Positions 1 through 12,759 of a stretch of DNA of 64,000 bases are shown in pieces. This stretch comes from Sambucus nigra (taxonomy: Eukaryota > Streptophyta > Magnoliopsida > Dipsacales > Adoxaceae): NCBI GenBank assembly GCA_949130495.1, contig OX422221.1, positions 158,939,241 through 159,003,240 on the forward strand. Direction: 5' to 3'. Below the pieces are notes generated by a model that saw only the letters and a list, made by a program, of their open reading frames with translations, was not told the origin of the DNA and searched no databases. The position numbers were made by a program, and so were the translations under genes. Position 1 is the first letter of the stretch. Each line of letters opens with the position of its first letter.

Positions 1-3000
1 GTGCGAGGTGTCCATGACTCTTACGGGGCCGTTTGGGTGTTTATTTTGATTTTCACCCTTTTAACGATTTGTTTTTATGCCAAAGTATAGTTATGTTAAC
101 ATTATTATTTTATTCTCAAATTTTGAGTCCCGTGACTACGCGATCAGTTCCTACAAGTTACATTGGTCCCAAGCGACGTATTAGTGCTTCTTACGGGGCC
201 ATTTGGGTGCCAGTTTGAGTTTTCACCCCCTACGGTATATTTTAAAAACTAATCTAAATATTTTCAAATTATCATCATGTTCTCAAAAGGGAGACCCGTG
301 ACTATGCGGTCAATTACTACACGTTACATTGGTCCAGCACGAGGTGTTCATCCCTCTTTTGAGACCGTTTGGGGGTTGGTTTGGGTTTTAACCCTTTAAC
401 GACTTCTTTTTAAGCCTAATCAATATGTTTTCAAATTATTGTCATATTCTCAAATCAGGAGACCCGTGACTATGCCTTCAGATCCTATGAGTTACTTTGG
501 TCCCATGGGAGGTGTTAGTTCCTCTTACGGGGCCATTTGAGGGATGATTTGGGTTTTTAGCCTCTAATAGAATGTTGTTAAGCCTAATCTAGATCTTTTC
601 AAATTATTGTCATATTAACAAACTGAGAGACTTGTGACTAGATAGTCAGTTCTATAAGTTTGGTTGGTCCCGTGTGAGGTGTCCATGCCTCTTAGGGGGC
701 GTTTGGGTGTTTTTTAATTTCACCATTTTAACGACTTATTTTTATGCCAAAGTATAGATATTTTCAAATTATCATCATATTCTCAAATTCGGAGTCCTGT
801 GACTGCGCGATCAATTCCTACGAGTTACATTAGTCCCGTATGATGTGTTAGTGCCTCTTACGGGACCGTTTGGATGCAAGTTTGAGTTTTCACTCTCTAA
901 CGACATGTTTTTAAGACTAATCTATATATTTTTGAATTATCATCAGATTCTCAAATTAGGAGGCTCGTGACTACGTGGTCAGTTCCTACAAGTTATATTG
1001 ATCTCGTACAATGTGTTCATGCCTCTTACGGGACCGTTTGGGGGCTGGTTTCGGTTTTAACCCTTTAATGACTTATTTTTAAGCCTAATCTAGATATTTT
1101 AAAATTATAATCATATTCTATAATCGGGAGACCCGTGAGTATGCGATCAGTTCTTATGAGTTTCATTAGTCTCGTGCGAGGTGTTAGTGCATCTTACGAG
1201 GTCGTTTGAGGGTTGGTATAGGTTTTCACCCTCTCACGGCCTCTTTTTTAGCCAAAGTACAGATATTTTAAAATTTTCGTCATATTGACAAACCAAGAGA
1301 CTTGTGACTATGCATTCAGTTCCTATAAGTTACATTGGTCTCGTGCGAGGTGTCCATGCCTCTTACGGGGCCGTTTGGGGGTTGGTTTGGATTTTCACCC
1401 TTTTAACGACTTGTTTTTAAGCAAAAGTATAGATTTTTCAAATTATCCTCATATTCTCAAATCGGGAGTCCGTGACTATGCGTTCAGTTGCTAGGAGTTA
1501 TAATAGTCCCACGCCAGGTGTTCATGTCTTAACTGGGACCGTTTGGGCGCTGGTTTGGGCTTTACCCTTTAACGATTATTTTTAAGCCTAATCTAGATAT
1601 TTTCAAATTATCATCCTATTCTGAAACTGGGAGACCCATGACTATGTGATCAGTTCCTATGAGTTATATTGGTCCTATGCGAGGTGTCCATTCCTCTCAC
1701 GGGAGTGTTTGGGGATTGGTTGAGGCTTTAACCCTTTATAACAACCTGTTTTAATCCAAAGTATAGATATTTTCAAATTATTAGCATATTCTTAAATCGG
1801 GAGTCCCGTGACTACGCGGTCAGTTCCTACGAGTTACATTGGTCCAATACGAGGTGTTTGTGCCTCTTACGGGGCCGTTTGGGCGCAAGTTTGAGTTTTC
1901 ACCCCCTAATGGTATGTTTTAAAGACGAATCTAAATATTTTCAAATTATCGTGATATTCTCAAACTGGGAGACCCGTGACTACGCGGTCAGTTCTATAAG
2001 TTAAGTTGGTCCCGTGCGAGGTGTCCATGCCTCTTACGGGGCCATTTGGGTGTTTGTTTTGATTTTCACCCTTTTTAACGACTTATTTTTAAGCCAAAGT
2101 ATTGATATTTTCACATTATTATTATATTCTCAAATTGGGAGTCCCATGACTATGCGATCAATTCCTACGAGTTACATTGGTCCCGTGCGAGGCGTTAGTG
2201 CCTCTTACAGGGCCGTTTGGGCACCAGTTTGAGTTTTCACCCTCTAACAGTAAATGTTAAAGACTATTCTAAATATTTTCAAATTATCATCATATTCTCA
2301 AACAGGGAGTTCCGTGACTACGCAGTTAGTTACTACACGTTACATTGGTCCCCCACGAGGTTTTCATGCCTCTTACGAGACTGTTTGGGTGTTGGTTTGG
2401 GTTTTCACTCTTTAACGGCTTATTTTTAAGCCTAATGAATATGTTTTCAAATTATCATCATAGTCTCAAATAGGGAGACCCGTGACTACACCTTCAGATC
2501 CTATGAGTTACTTTGGTCCCATAAGAGGTGTTAGTTCCTCTCAGGGGGCCATTTGAGGGTTGATTTGGGTTTTCACCCTCTAAGTGGATGTTGTTAAGCC
2601 TAATCTAGATCTTTTCAAATTATTGTCATATTAATAAATCGAGAGACTTATGACTACGCAATCAGTTCTATAAGTTACGTTGGCCCGTGTGACATGTCCA
2701 TGCCTCTTAGGGGGCGTTTGGGTGTTGGTTTTGATTTTCACCCTTTTAACGAGTTTTTTAAAGCCAAGGTGTAGATATTTTCAAATAATTACCATATTCT
2801 CAAATTGGGAGTCCCGTGACTACGCGGTCAATTCCTACGAGTTACACTGGTCCCCTACGATGTGTTAGTGTCTCTTACGAGATCGTTTGGGCGCTAGTTT
2901 GTGTTTTCACTCTCCAACGGCATGTTTTTAAGACTAATCTAGATATTTTCAAATTTTCCTCAGATTCTCAAATTGGGAGACCCGTGACTATGTGGTAAGT

Positions 3001-6000
3001 TCCTACAAGTTATATTTATCTCGTGCAATGTGTTCATGCCTCTTACGGGACCGTTTGGGGGCTGGTTTAGGTTTTAACCCTTTAACGGCTTGTTTTTATG
3101 CCTAATTTAGATATTTTAAAATTATCGTCATATTCTCAAGCTGGGAGACCCGTGACTATGCGGTGAGTTCCTATGAGTTTCATTGGTCTCATGCGAGGTT
3201 TTAGCGCATCTAACGGGGTCGTTTAAGGCTTCGTTTAGGTTTTCACCCTCTAACGACCTGTTTTTAAGCAAAAGTATAGATATTTTAAAATTATCATCAT
3301 ATTGACAAACTAAGAGACCTGTGACTATGCGGTCAGTTCCTATAAGTTACATTGGTCTCGTGCGAGGTGTACATGCCTCTTACGGGGCCGTTTGGGGGTT
3401 GGTTTGGATTTTTACCCTTTTAACGGCTTATTTTTAACCCAAAGTATAGATTTTTCAAATTATCATCATAATTTCAAATCGAGATTCCCGTGACTACGCG
3501 ATCAGTTGCTACGAGTTATAATGGTCCCATACGAGGTGTTCATGTCTTATCGAGGACCGTTTGGGGGCTAGTTTGGGCTTTACCCTTTAACGGTTTATTT
3601 TTAAGTCTATTCTAGATATTTTCAAATTATTGTCATATTCTCAAACCAAGAGATCCATGACTACGCGATTAGTTCCTGTGAGTTACATTGGTCTTGTGCG
3701 AGGTGTTAATGCTTCTTACGTGGACGTTTGAGGGATGATTTAGGTTTTCACCCTGTAACGGCAGCCTAATCTAGATATTTTAAACGTATCATCATATTGA
3801 CAAACTGAGAGACCTGTGACTACGCGGGCAGTTCCTATAAGTTACATTGGTCCTGTGCGAGCTGTCCATTCCTCTCACGGGACTGTTTGGGGATTGGTTC
3901 AGGTTTTAACCCTTTATAACAACTGTTTTAATCCAAAGTACAAATATTTTGAAATTATCAGCATATTCTTAAATCGGGAGTCCAGTGACTATGTGGTCAG
4001 TTCCTACGAGTTATATTGGTCCAATACGAGGTGTTAGTGACTCTTATTGGGACGTTTGGGCGTCAGTTTGAGTTTTCACCCTCTACAGGTATGGTTTAAA
4101 TACTAATCTAAATATTTTCAAATTATCGTCATATTCTCAAACTGGGAGACCTGTGACTACGCAGTCAGTTCTACAAGTTACATTGGTCCCGCACAAGGTG
4201 TTCATGCCTCATACGAGACAGTTTGGGGGTTGGTTTGGGTTTTCAACCTTTAACGTCTTATTTTTAAGCCTAATCAAGATATTTTTAAATTATCGTCATA
4301 TTCTCAAACCTGGAGACCCGTGACTATGCATTCAGATCCTATGAGTTACGTTGGTCCCGTGGGAGGTGTTCGTTCCTCTTACGGATCCATTTAAAAGCTG
4401 ATTTAGGTTTTAACCCTCTAATGGGATGTTGTTAAGACTAATCTAGATCTTTTCAAATTATTATCATATTCACAAACCGAGAGACTTGTGACTACGCAAT
4501 TAGTTCTATAAGTTAAGTTGGTCCCGTGCGAGGTGTCCATGCCTCTTACAGGGCCATTTAGGTGTTTGTTTTGATTTTCACCCTTTTAATGACTTGTTTT
4601 TAAGACAAAGTATAGATATTTTCAAATTATCATCATATTCTTAAATTGGGAGTCCCGTGACTATGCGGTCAATTCCTACGAGTTACATTGGTCCCATGCG
4701 ATGTGTTAGTGCCTCTTACGGGACCGTTTGGTCGCTAGTTTGAGTTTTCACTCTCCAACGACATGTTTTTAGTAATAATCTAGATATTTTCAAATTATTA
4801 CCATATTCTCAAATTGGGAGACCCGTGACAATGCGATCAGTTCCTACAAGTTGTATTGATCTCGTGCGATGTGTTCATGCCTCTTACGGGACCGTTTGGG
4901 AGTTGGTTTGGGTTTTAACCCTTTAACGACTTGTTTTTAAGCCTAAACTAGATATTTTAAAATTATCATCATATTCTCATATTGGGAAACCCGTGACTAT
5001 ACGATCAATTATTATGAGTTACACCAGTTCCGTGCGAGGTGTTAGTGCATTTTCCAGTGCCGTTTGAGGGTTGGTTCAGGTTTTCACCCTCTAATGGCAT
5101 TTTTTTTAGCCTAATCTATATTTTGGGAATTAGCATCATATTCAGAAATCAAGAGACCTGTGACTATGAGGTCAGTTCCTATAAGTTACATTGGTCTCGT
5201 GTGAGGTGTTCATGCCTCTTATAGGGCCGTTTGGGGGTTGGTTTGTATTTTCATCCTTTTAACGGCTTGTTTTTAAGGCAAAGTATAGATATTTTCAAAT
5301 TATCATCATATTCTCAAATCGGGAGTCCCATTACTACACGGTCAGTTCCTACGAGTTTCACTGGTCCCATGCGAGGTGTTCATGCCTCATCCGGGACTGT
5401 TTGGGGGTTGGTTTGGGTTTCACCCTTTAACAGTTTGTTTTTAAGCCTACTTTAGATATTTTCAAATTATCGTTATATTCTCAAATTGGGAGTCCCGTGA
5501 CAACGCGGTCAGTTCTTACGAGTTATATTGGTCCCATGTGAGGTGTTAGTGCCTCTTACGGGGCCGTTTGGGCGCCAGTTTGAGTTTTCACCCTCTAATG
5601 GTATGTTTTAAAGACTACTCTAAATATTTTCAAATTATTGTCATATTCACAAATAGGGAGACTCGTGACTACGCGGTCAGTTACTGCAAGTTACATTGGT
5701 CCCGCGGTGTTCTTGCCTCTTACGAGACCGTTTGGGGGCTAGTTTAGGTTTTCACCCTTTAATGGCTTAGTTTTAAGCCTAATCAATATGCTTTCAAATT
5801 GTCATCATATTTTCAAACTGGGAGACCCGTGACTACACGTTCAGATCCTACAAGTTACGTTGGTCCCGTGGGAGGTGTTAGTTCCTCTTACAAGGCCATT
5901 CGAGGGTTGATTTGGGTTTTCACCCTCTAATGGGATGTTGTTAAACCTAAACTAGACATTTTTAAATTATCATCATATTCACACACCGAGAGATTTGTGA

Positions 6001-7107
6001 CTACGCAGTTAGTTCTATAAGTTACGTTAGTCCCGTGCGAGGTGTCCATGCCTCTTATGGGGACGTTTGGGGGTTGGTTTGTTTTTTCACCCTTTTAATC
6101 GCTTATGTTTAAGCCAAAGTACATATATTTACAAATTAGCATCATATTCTCAAATCTGGAGTCCCGTGACTATGAAGTCAGTTCCTAGGAGTTACATTCG
6201 TCCCGTGCGAGGTGTTAGTGCATCTTATGCCGTCGTTTGGGCACTAGTTGAGTTTTTTACCATGTAACAACATGTTTTTAAGACTAATATAGATATTTTC
6301 AAATTATCATCATATTCTCAAGTTGGGAGACCCGTGACTATGCGATTAGTTCCTTCAAATTACATTACTCTTTAATGGCTTGTTTTAAAGCCTAATCTAT
6401 ATGTTTTCAAATTATCATCATATTTTAAAATCGGCAGACCCGTGACTATGGGTTATGTTCCTACGAGTTATGTTGGTCTCGTGGGAGGTGTTAGTGCCTC
6501 TTAAAGGGTCGTTAACGACATGTTTTTAAGACTAATCTAGATATTTTTAAATTATCATCATATTCACAAATTGAGAGACCCGTTACTACGCAGTCAGTTC
6601 TATAAGTTAAATTGGTCCCGGGCGAGGTGTCCATGCCTCTTACGGAGCCGTTTGGGGATTGGTTTGGGTTTTCACCCTTTTAACGACTTGTGGAGCCGTT
6701 TGGGGGTTGGTTTTGGCTTTCACCCTTTTAACGACTTGTTTTTAAGACAAAGTATTGATATTTTCAAATTACCGTCATATTCTCAAATTGGGAGTCCCAT
6801 GACTATGATGTGGGTTCCTACGAGTTACATTGTTCCCGTTCAAGGTGTTAGTGCCTCTCACGGGGCCGTTTGGGCGCTACTTTGAGTTTTCACCCTCTAA
6901 CGGCATGTTTTTAAGACTAATATATATATTTTCAAATTATCATCATATTCTCAAATTGGGAGACCCGTGACTATGCGGTCAGTTTCTAAAAAATATATTA
7001 GTCCCGTACGAGGTGTTCATGCCCATTACGAGGCCTTTAGGGTTTGGTTTGGGTTTTCACCCTTTTGACAACTTATTTTTAGCCTAATCTAGATATTTTT
7101 AAATTAT
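1..7107. repeat. Satellite DNA array, about 168-bp monomers, higher-order organised
   Basis: The stretch is built from head-to-tail copies of a unit of about 165-170 bp. Each copy carries a box close to CTCTTACGGGGCCGTTTGGG, then TTTTCACCCT, TTTTTAAGCC, an AT-rich TTTTCAAATTATCATCATAT, GGGAGACCCGTGACTACG, and GAGTTACATTGGTCCCGTGC. About 42 copies fit, and the array already runs at base 1, so its left end is outside the window. Diagnostic variants recur at about 2017 bp (for example 1281 and 3298), then at about 1838 bp (5136). This indicates a higher-order unit of roughly 12 monomers with gain or loss of single monomers. Short open frames inside it are chance readings. The unit length is typical of plant centromeric or heterochromatic satellites, but centromere function is not shown by the sequence. 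Confidence 0.95.
6340..7107. repeat. Degenerate right edge of the satellite array
   Basis: Monomers here are irregular. One near 6350-6370 has lost roughly 70 bp, and one near 6500 has lost roughly 40 bp. A 48-bp segment with GGAGCCGTTTGGGG and CACCCTTTTAACGACTTGT is tandemly duplicated at 6644-6739. The last recognisable satellite motif ends near 7107, in the AT-rich box of a monomer. Such decay is expected at an array edge, where homogenisation is weak. Confidence 0.75.
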
Positions 7108-7844
7108 CGTAAGTTCCTCTATGTTGGCGGCAACAAGGATTTTGTAAAAAAATCACCCTAGAGCATAATGTTTTGTGTATTATAATTTTTAATTCCTTTT
7201 GCATAATATTCAATGCAAGTATGATATACGCACGGGTGTGTGTGTGATTGTTTTAACAAATTGTAAATGTGATAATGTGTAGGTCTGAGGACGTGAATAG
7301 TTTCTATTTTACCTCATGTATAAGTAATCTCCACAAAGCTGCCCTTGTACACCCTTGAAGGGTTTGCAATCAGCGTAACAACCATGAGTTTTTTGCCTGT
7401 AAGGTACCAGGACTTACTTCCTTACCATGTAAGTTGAAACACGCATTCGCACCATGTAAGTTTTTGTGGAAAATATCTAGAAGGTGTATGGACTTCCCTC
7501 GTCAATGTTCTTTTTGTCAATATCTTTTTGGAAAAGAAGGAACTTATGTAAACTTAAAAGTACTTGTTATCAAATGTGTGTTAAGAAGCCTAATTGAGAT
7601 GCATGACAAGAGACCGATAAAGTTATGTATACTTAAAAGTACCTTTTGTTTCATGTTTCCAACTAATTATGAGTATAGGCCGCTGATAGAAAGAAATGGT
7701 GGCATTTATATGAGTAGGACTATATGTTAACTTTCGTTGTGATTGATGGAATTTATATGAATATGAAAAACAACAAAAATCTAAAATTCTTGGGATCAAT
7801 AACTAATGACTCTTAAAAAGTCGGACTAAATCCCAACACATCCA

Positions 7845-7875
7845 TATATATAATAGCTATATAGCTGTTATATAT
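7845..7875. repeat. AT-rich palindrome
   Basis: TAATAGCTAT is followed directly by ATAGCTGTTA, which is its reverse complement with one mismatch. TATA tracts on both sides extend the stem. A related TATAACAGTTATATAG lies about 20 bp downstream. It could be the centre of a small foldback element, but no target duplication was found. Confidence 0.5.
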
Positions 7876-8530
7876 GTAGGTTGTATGTATAACAGTTATA
7901 TAGATGTTTGAATGATAGGTACGGCCCAAGGGAGCGAAAATATGTCTCCTAAAAAGATCTCTTACTATTAAAACTAAACAAGATAATATAAGATGATTAT
8001 AAAATGACCCCCGAAGAGTACTTACAAGGCAAACAAGGAATTATGGCCGATTGGAAGATTCTGTGGTTTTCGTAGTCTTCTCTATAAGAAGCAACAACAA
8101 TGCCATGTCCGACTCCTCTTTGTCTTATATTCATGGGGAGATGTTCTGTTAAATCTCGAGAAAAGATGACTAAAGATTACAATAAAACATCACATAAGAC
8201 ATGCAGTTAAATCTCGTTGAATTCAAACAACAAAACTAAACTTTCAGACATTGAATTCAAATTACAACACATAAATCGAAGAATTCATACATTATTTAGC
8301 GAATATAATAATGAAAATAGTAAAATTTTGATTAAATATAATATGAATTGCAACTACAATACATTCATAACCAAAACCAAACTGGTTAAGGTACCAAAAC
8401 CAGATTAGTGAGTACCAAAACCAATTCAACTTAGCTATATTCGCGTGGTTTTTACCTTTACTTTTAACAATTGACCTAAATAAATGATAAGCATGTGGTT
8501 CAATACGTTAGAGTAAATAATAAGGTTGGG

Positions 8531-8639
8531 AATGACATGGGATGCTTAGTAGCGTAATCCACAATCAATTCAACATCCCACAATCCACGATCAATAAACA
8601 AAAAAATAAATAATGAAATGACATGGGACGCTTAGTAGC
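8531..8639. repeat. Pair of 23-bp direct repeats
   Basis: AATGACATGGGATGCTTAGT continuing AGC at 8531-8553 is repeated at 8617-8639 with a single T to C change. About 63 bp of AT-rich sequence separates the copies, so this may be a small local duplication. Confidence 0.6.
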
Positions 8640-10341
8640 ACATGCTTATTCCCAACCATTCTCATCCGGCCAAACAAACAACAAACCCTGAGACATTAAG
8701 GTTGGGAACATAGTAGGACACCATGCAATGGATCTGTGAATAATTCATATTCAAAAATCAGTATACGAATCAAGATTGATTACCACCATGCAATCAAACT
8801 TAGCAAGCACAAAGTCCAAAACAAATGCATACAACAAAATAGTTAAAAATTACCATGCGAATGATTTGGAATAAAAAACAAATCAAAATTTGTTCAATGA
8901 AATCTTCACGCTACCTACGTAGTTTCTCCTCCTTCCGAGCCTCCTCGAACCTGTGCAAACATGTTTCTCGTTATGCGAACCTATGGGAACCTGAAAATTT
9001 AGATGTATTAAACATGAAAAAACTCGAGAAAAAATACTACTTGATATAAAATCACAAGATAAAATTAGAAAAATTAAGGTTGGTTCAAACTCCCAGGGAT
9101 CTGTTTGAGCCACTATTTTCAAATTGAAGTTTCCAGTTAGGATTATTTTCATTTTTGGGTCCAACTATTGTACGTATTTTTAGTTAGGGTTAAGATTTAT
9201 CATTATTTATAGTTTTGGTTATATTTTCACTTTTTGCGACGCTTGCAAACATTCACAAATTTAGGCCAAACATAGATGTTGGACCCCAAAGTAAACAACC
9301 CCAAAAATTATGTAAGTACGTTCTGGCAGCAATGTTGGGTCATGGAAAGCACATATGTAATCTGATAACGAACCAATGCTGATGTAAAATTAATGTCAAT
9401 GGGTATATTAGAAATTCTCTAACCAGCATCAACTGCCTCTAATACGTCTTTCTTTGTTAGAGGCACATCAAAAACAGTGATATACTATGTTGACATTACC
9501 CTCTAAGAACAAATTAAAGGAAACCAAGAGGAAACAAATTAAACTCATTTAATTAAGGAAAAGAAAAACTTTTAAAGTCCAATTAAGGATGAGGAAATGA
9601 GAGACAAACTTGGAATATTAGCACCCGAGATGAAAATGCCACCTCCCATATCACTGCTTACGCACAATTTCTCTTCATCCACACAAACTATAGCCAAGAC
9701 TTTATGTTCATGACCCTTAAATGAATGTACATGAATAAAATCATTAAAAGACCAAATTATACTACCAAATATTAGTGTTTATACTCCATTACCGTTGAGA
9801 TTTTAATACTACCAAATTATACACGTGTAAATACTTGGAAAGTTTAACTCTAATGATGCCAAAAAAATACTTGACAAACATTTGGAACGATCTTCTCCCT
9901 CCACTTCAAGAGGAGGAGGATATAACAAGGATACTAAAGATCAACTATCTATTCAATACATCTTTACGATAAACCACCGCACCACCAAGCCTTCTCCTAA
10001 CAAGATACCTGCCTCTATAGCTCAAAATAAATTCTCCAATGAGGAATTTAAAATAGATAGTGAGGACTCAGATGTTAGTGGCATATAGGGAAAATAGTAA
10101 GTTGCAAAAGATGACAATAACACGTAAGATAATTCAAGTCAAAGCAAACTTCTGGAAAAAAATTAGTAATGCTTAAACAAATTCAAATTATGGTTTTGTG
10201 TTCAGACAGTGAGGACTCACTCGTTTAGTTCTAAGATTTACATCCAATCAAACTACAAAAAAAGAAAATTTTCAAATCGAAGAATAATGGGGATAGATTG
10301 CAGCCCGATCATAAGCCCTAAATTGTAAACCAAGATCTTAA

Positions 10342-10346
10342 ACGAA
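10342..10346. repeat. Left target-site duplication of Element 1 (ACGAA)
   Basis: ACGAA directly precedes the TGTTGAT start of the 5' LTR. The same five bases follow the end of the 3' LTR at 48875-48879. Confidence 0.92.
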
Positions 10347-10932
10347 TGTTGATACCAAATTTAATCTGATGACATGGCCCAATTAAATGAAGACACGTGG
10401 TGATCTACATGGCAACAACAAATACTTTCGAGGAACCCACACGCTCCGAGGAACAAGACTATAACGAGGAAGACTATTTCCCCGAGGAACACTGCTTCCC
10501 CGAGGAACTCACACGCTCCGAGGAACAAGACCTCTCCGAGGAACTCTTGAGTACCGAGAAGCATAGGCGGTCCGAGCAGCTCAGGCGGTCCGAGCTGCAC
10601 CTCGAACAAAGCGTTAATAGTTGGATAACCAACAGTTTGACCGTTCATTAAATGCTTATCATTCAGACGCACACGCTTAAGGGGCATTAAATGTATTACC
10701 CTTTCACTTTACAGCCTTAGGGATATAAATACATTGTACAATCCTCATTGTAAGAGGAACCCCGGACGGGAATTTCTTGAGAAAACTTGTAATCGAGAAT
10801 TCCCAAACACTCAGCAATAACATAACAGTGGACGTAGGCTATTCTTCTAAGGCTGAACCACTTTAAAATTCTTTGTCTTATTTATTTATATGTGATTGAA
10901 TAATTAGAGTGATCTAATTTTTTACATCAACA
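10347..10932 (+). repeat. Element 1 5' LTR (586 bp)
   Basis: It starts TGTTGATACC and ends TACATCAACA, giving a 7-bp inverted LTR end. It contains a run of degenerate CCGAGGAA repeats (about 10428-10570) and a TATA box. It matches the 3' LTR fragments at 32904-32953 and 48303-48874. Confidence 0.93.
10723..10731 (+). promoter_or_regulatory. TATA box of the Element 1 LTR
   Basis: ATATAAATA sits in the 3' half of the LTR. The copy in the 3' LTR (CTATAAATA near 48665) is conserved. Position and sequence fit an RNA polymerase II core promoter for the retroelement transcript. Confidence 0.7.
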
Positions 10933-10935
10933 TAT

Positions 10936-10953
10936 TGGCGCCATCTGTGGGAA
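10936..10953 (+). other. Primer binding site of Element 1
   Basis: TGGCGCCATCTGTGGGAA lies three bases after the LTR end. The TGGCGCC start is the tRNA 3'-end complement usual for Tat elements. I do not assign the tRNA. Confidence 0.8.
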
Positions 10954-10995
10954 CGACTGGTAATATCATTTTCCATCAAAAATAATTCATCACCA

Positions 10996-12759
10996 ATGGC
11001 TGATATTCCAGAATCCAGCAATCGAAATGCTGGAAGCCCTCCAAATCCATCTGCTCCGCCAAATATTCCAGATCTGGCTGGAATAATGACAAATCTGGCT
11101 CAGGGCCAAACCGTCATGCAAGAAACCATACGTTAACTCATACAAACCCTTCATGGCGGTACACCAACTCATTCAGGACTGCAGAGTATTCAAAGAAACA
11201 CCCGTGTGTCATCCTCACGTACTAGGCATACCTATTCATATCGCAATGAGGAATCTGATGATTTCTCTTATCAACCTGGGCGAACTTCGTCAGTGCGAGC
11301 CACAGATACTGAACAACGTGTCACTCTCTCCCCCGAAAGGACCAGCGCATTGGAAAGATTAAGTAGGGTTTCTCCTTTCGACCGACTAGGCCCTAGGAGG
11401 AACAAAAGTCCTCTTAATGCAGCATCGAGGAGCTTTCGACGATCAACAGCCTTAAGAGAAGGATCTGCCCAGTCGCGACCAGCTGCTCGTCAGGATAGAT
11501 CCCAGGAAGCCACTTCAACGCGATCAGCTGCTCGAACCAACAGGCCCGAAGAAGGAAATGATGCATGGAAAGGCTCTATTCAAAGGCTGGAGGATAGATT
11601 AGGGGAAATGGTTAAAACCAAGAACCCTCTACAACAAACCTTTGTTCGAGGAACACCTTTTGTCCAGGCCATTGTAGATTGTCCAACACCATCAAAGTTT
11701 AAAGCACCTGTTGTGACCCCCAAATATGATGGAAAGACTGACCCTGTTCTTCATATAGAACAATATCAAGCTGCTGCCGAAATCTATGCTGTCCCAGACG
11801 AGATGAGATGTAGGGTATTCTTGGGAACTCTTACCGGATCTGCTCAAATATGGTATAATAATCTTCCTCGGGGTAAGATCTCAACTTTCTTTCAACAGGA
11901 CGAGTTATTTATTGGAAATTTCTGCTTTGGGGCAAAGCTAGTTAAACGAGTAGCACATCTGTTAAGTGTTAGACAAAAAGCTGGTGAAAGTACCAGAGAT
12001 TATATAACTCGTTTTAATAACGAGAAACTTAAAGTCATTGATTATGAGGAGAAGACAGCGATCACTGCCTTGATGAGTGGGTTGTTGCCTAACAAGTTGT
12101 ATTACACTTTGGCCAAAGATCCACCCACAACTATGTTAGAATTGATGGCAAAAGCGTCCAAAATCATGAATGCCGAGGAGGCTATGGCTGCGAAGAAGAA
12201 TATGGGTAAAGAAACCAAGGTGGAAGTCGACAAAGCCAAGAAGAAAGAGCATAAAAATAATGGTGGTGACAAACAATCCCAAAATAGGTCGTCATGGGAG
12301 GGATTGAAGAAATTTGATAATTACACTCCTTTGAAGGTAGATATCAACCACGTCCTGGAAGAAATTAAGAACAGCGAAGAGTTAAACTGACCAAAGAAAA
12401 TGAAGGCAGACCCTGACACGAGGAATAGGGAAAAATATTACGAGTTTCATAAAGATCATGGCCATATGACCAAAAATTGCATAGCTCTTCAGAATGAGAT
12501 TGAAACACTCATTAGACGAGGAAAACTGGCAAAGTACGTTGATCGTAGAAATGAAAGAAGAAACAACGACCGAACAAGAGAGAGGTCTAGATCTCCTCGT
12601 CGAGCAGAGGAAAATAAGAAAAGAAACCATGAAGATGATCCCGATCTTCCTAAGAGACCAAAGCAGCCAGAACGAGAGGTATTTTCAATACGCTTTGGGT
12701 CATTTGATTGTAATGTTATTACAGGTGGAGATGCAGGAGGAGGAGGCCTTACTGCATAA
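10996..12759 (+). pseudogene. Element 1 gag (capsid/nucleocapsid), broken by nonsense codons
   Basis: Gag builds the virus-like particle that packages the retroelement RNA. The frame opens at an ATG 64 bp after the LTR and runs about 587 codons. It has premature stops at 11134 (TAA) and 12388 (TGA, where the family has Trp) and ends with TAA at 12757. The capsid-type retrotransposon gag domain covers about residues 260-400 (motifs FLGTLTGSAQIWYNNLP and TRDYITRFNNEKLK). A nucleocapsid remnant follows with YYEFHKDHGHMTKNC; the first knuckle Cys seen in Tat gags is Tyr here. An Arg-rich tail (RSRSPRR) comes next. The frame is shared with the downstream protease, so 12757 may be decay rather than a natural gag end. 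Confidence 0.88.

Larger units (their letters stand above)
7108..10341. other. AT-rich single-copy sequence, no recognisable gene
   Basis: I see no supported gene. A 98-codon frame at 7434-7730 and a 68-codon frame at 9882-10088 resemble nothing I know and have no clear gene context. The stretch holds a hairpin-forming palindrome (7845-7875), a 23-bp near-perfect direct repeat (8531-8553 and 8617-8639), and long AT-rich runs. It is the left flank of the Element 1 insertion site. Confidence 0.6.

Noticed and set aside
33..7000. Many 60-100-codon open frames in the satellite array
   Set aside because: They repeat with the monomer, lack gene context and are out of frame between monomers.
7434..7730. 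98-codon frame as a host gene
   Set aside because: Cys-containing but matches no family I know; no promoter, intron or similarity support.
8883..9164. Minus-strand frame with RFEEARKEEKL in an adjacent frame, possible exon
   Set aside because: A short charged stretch with an AG upstream is not enough to claim an exon; no family could be named.
10397..10651. Overlapping frames in the Element 1 LTR (plus 10397-10651, minus 10361-10687)
   Set aside because: They arise from the degenerate CCGAGGAA repeat; there is no known LTR gene and no evidence of translation.
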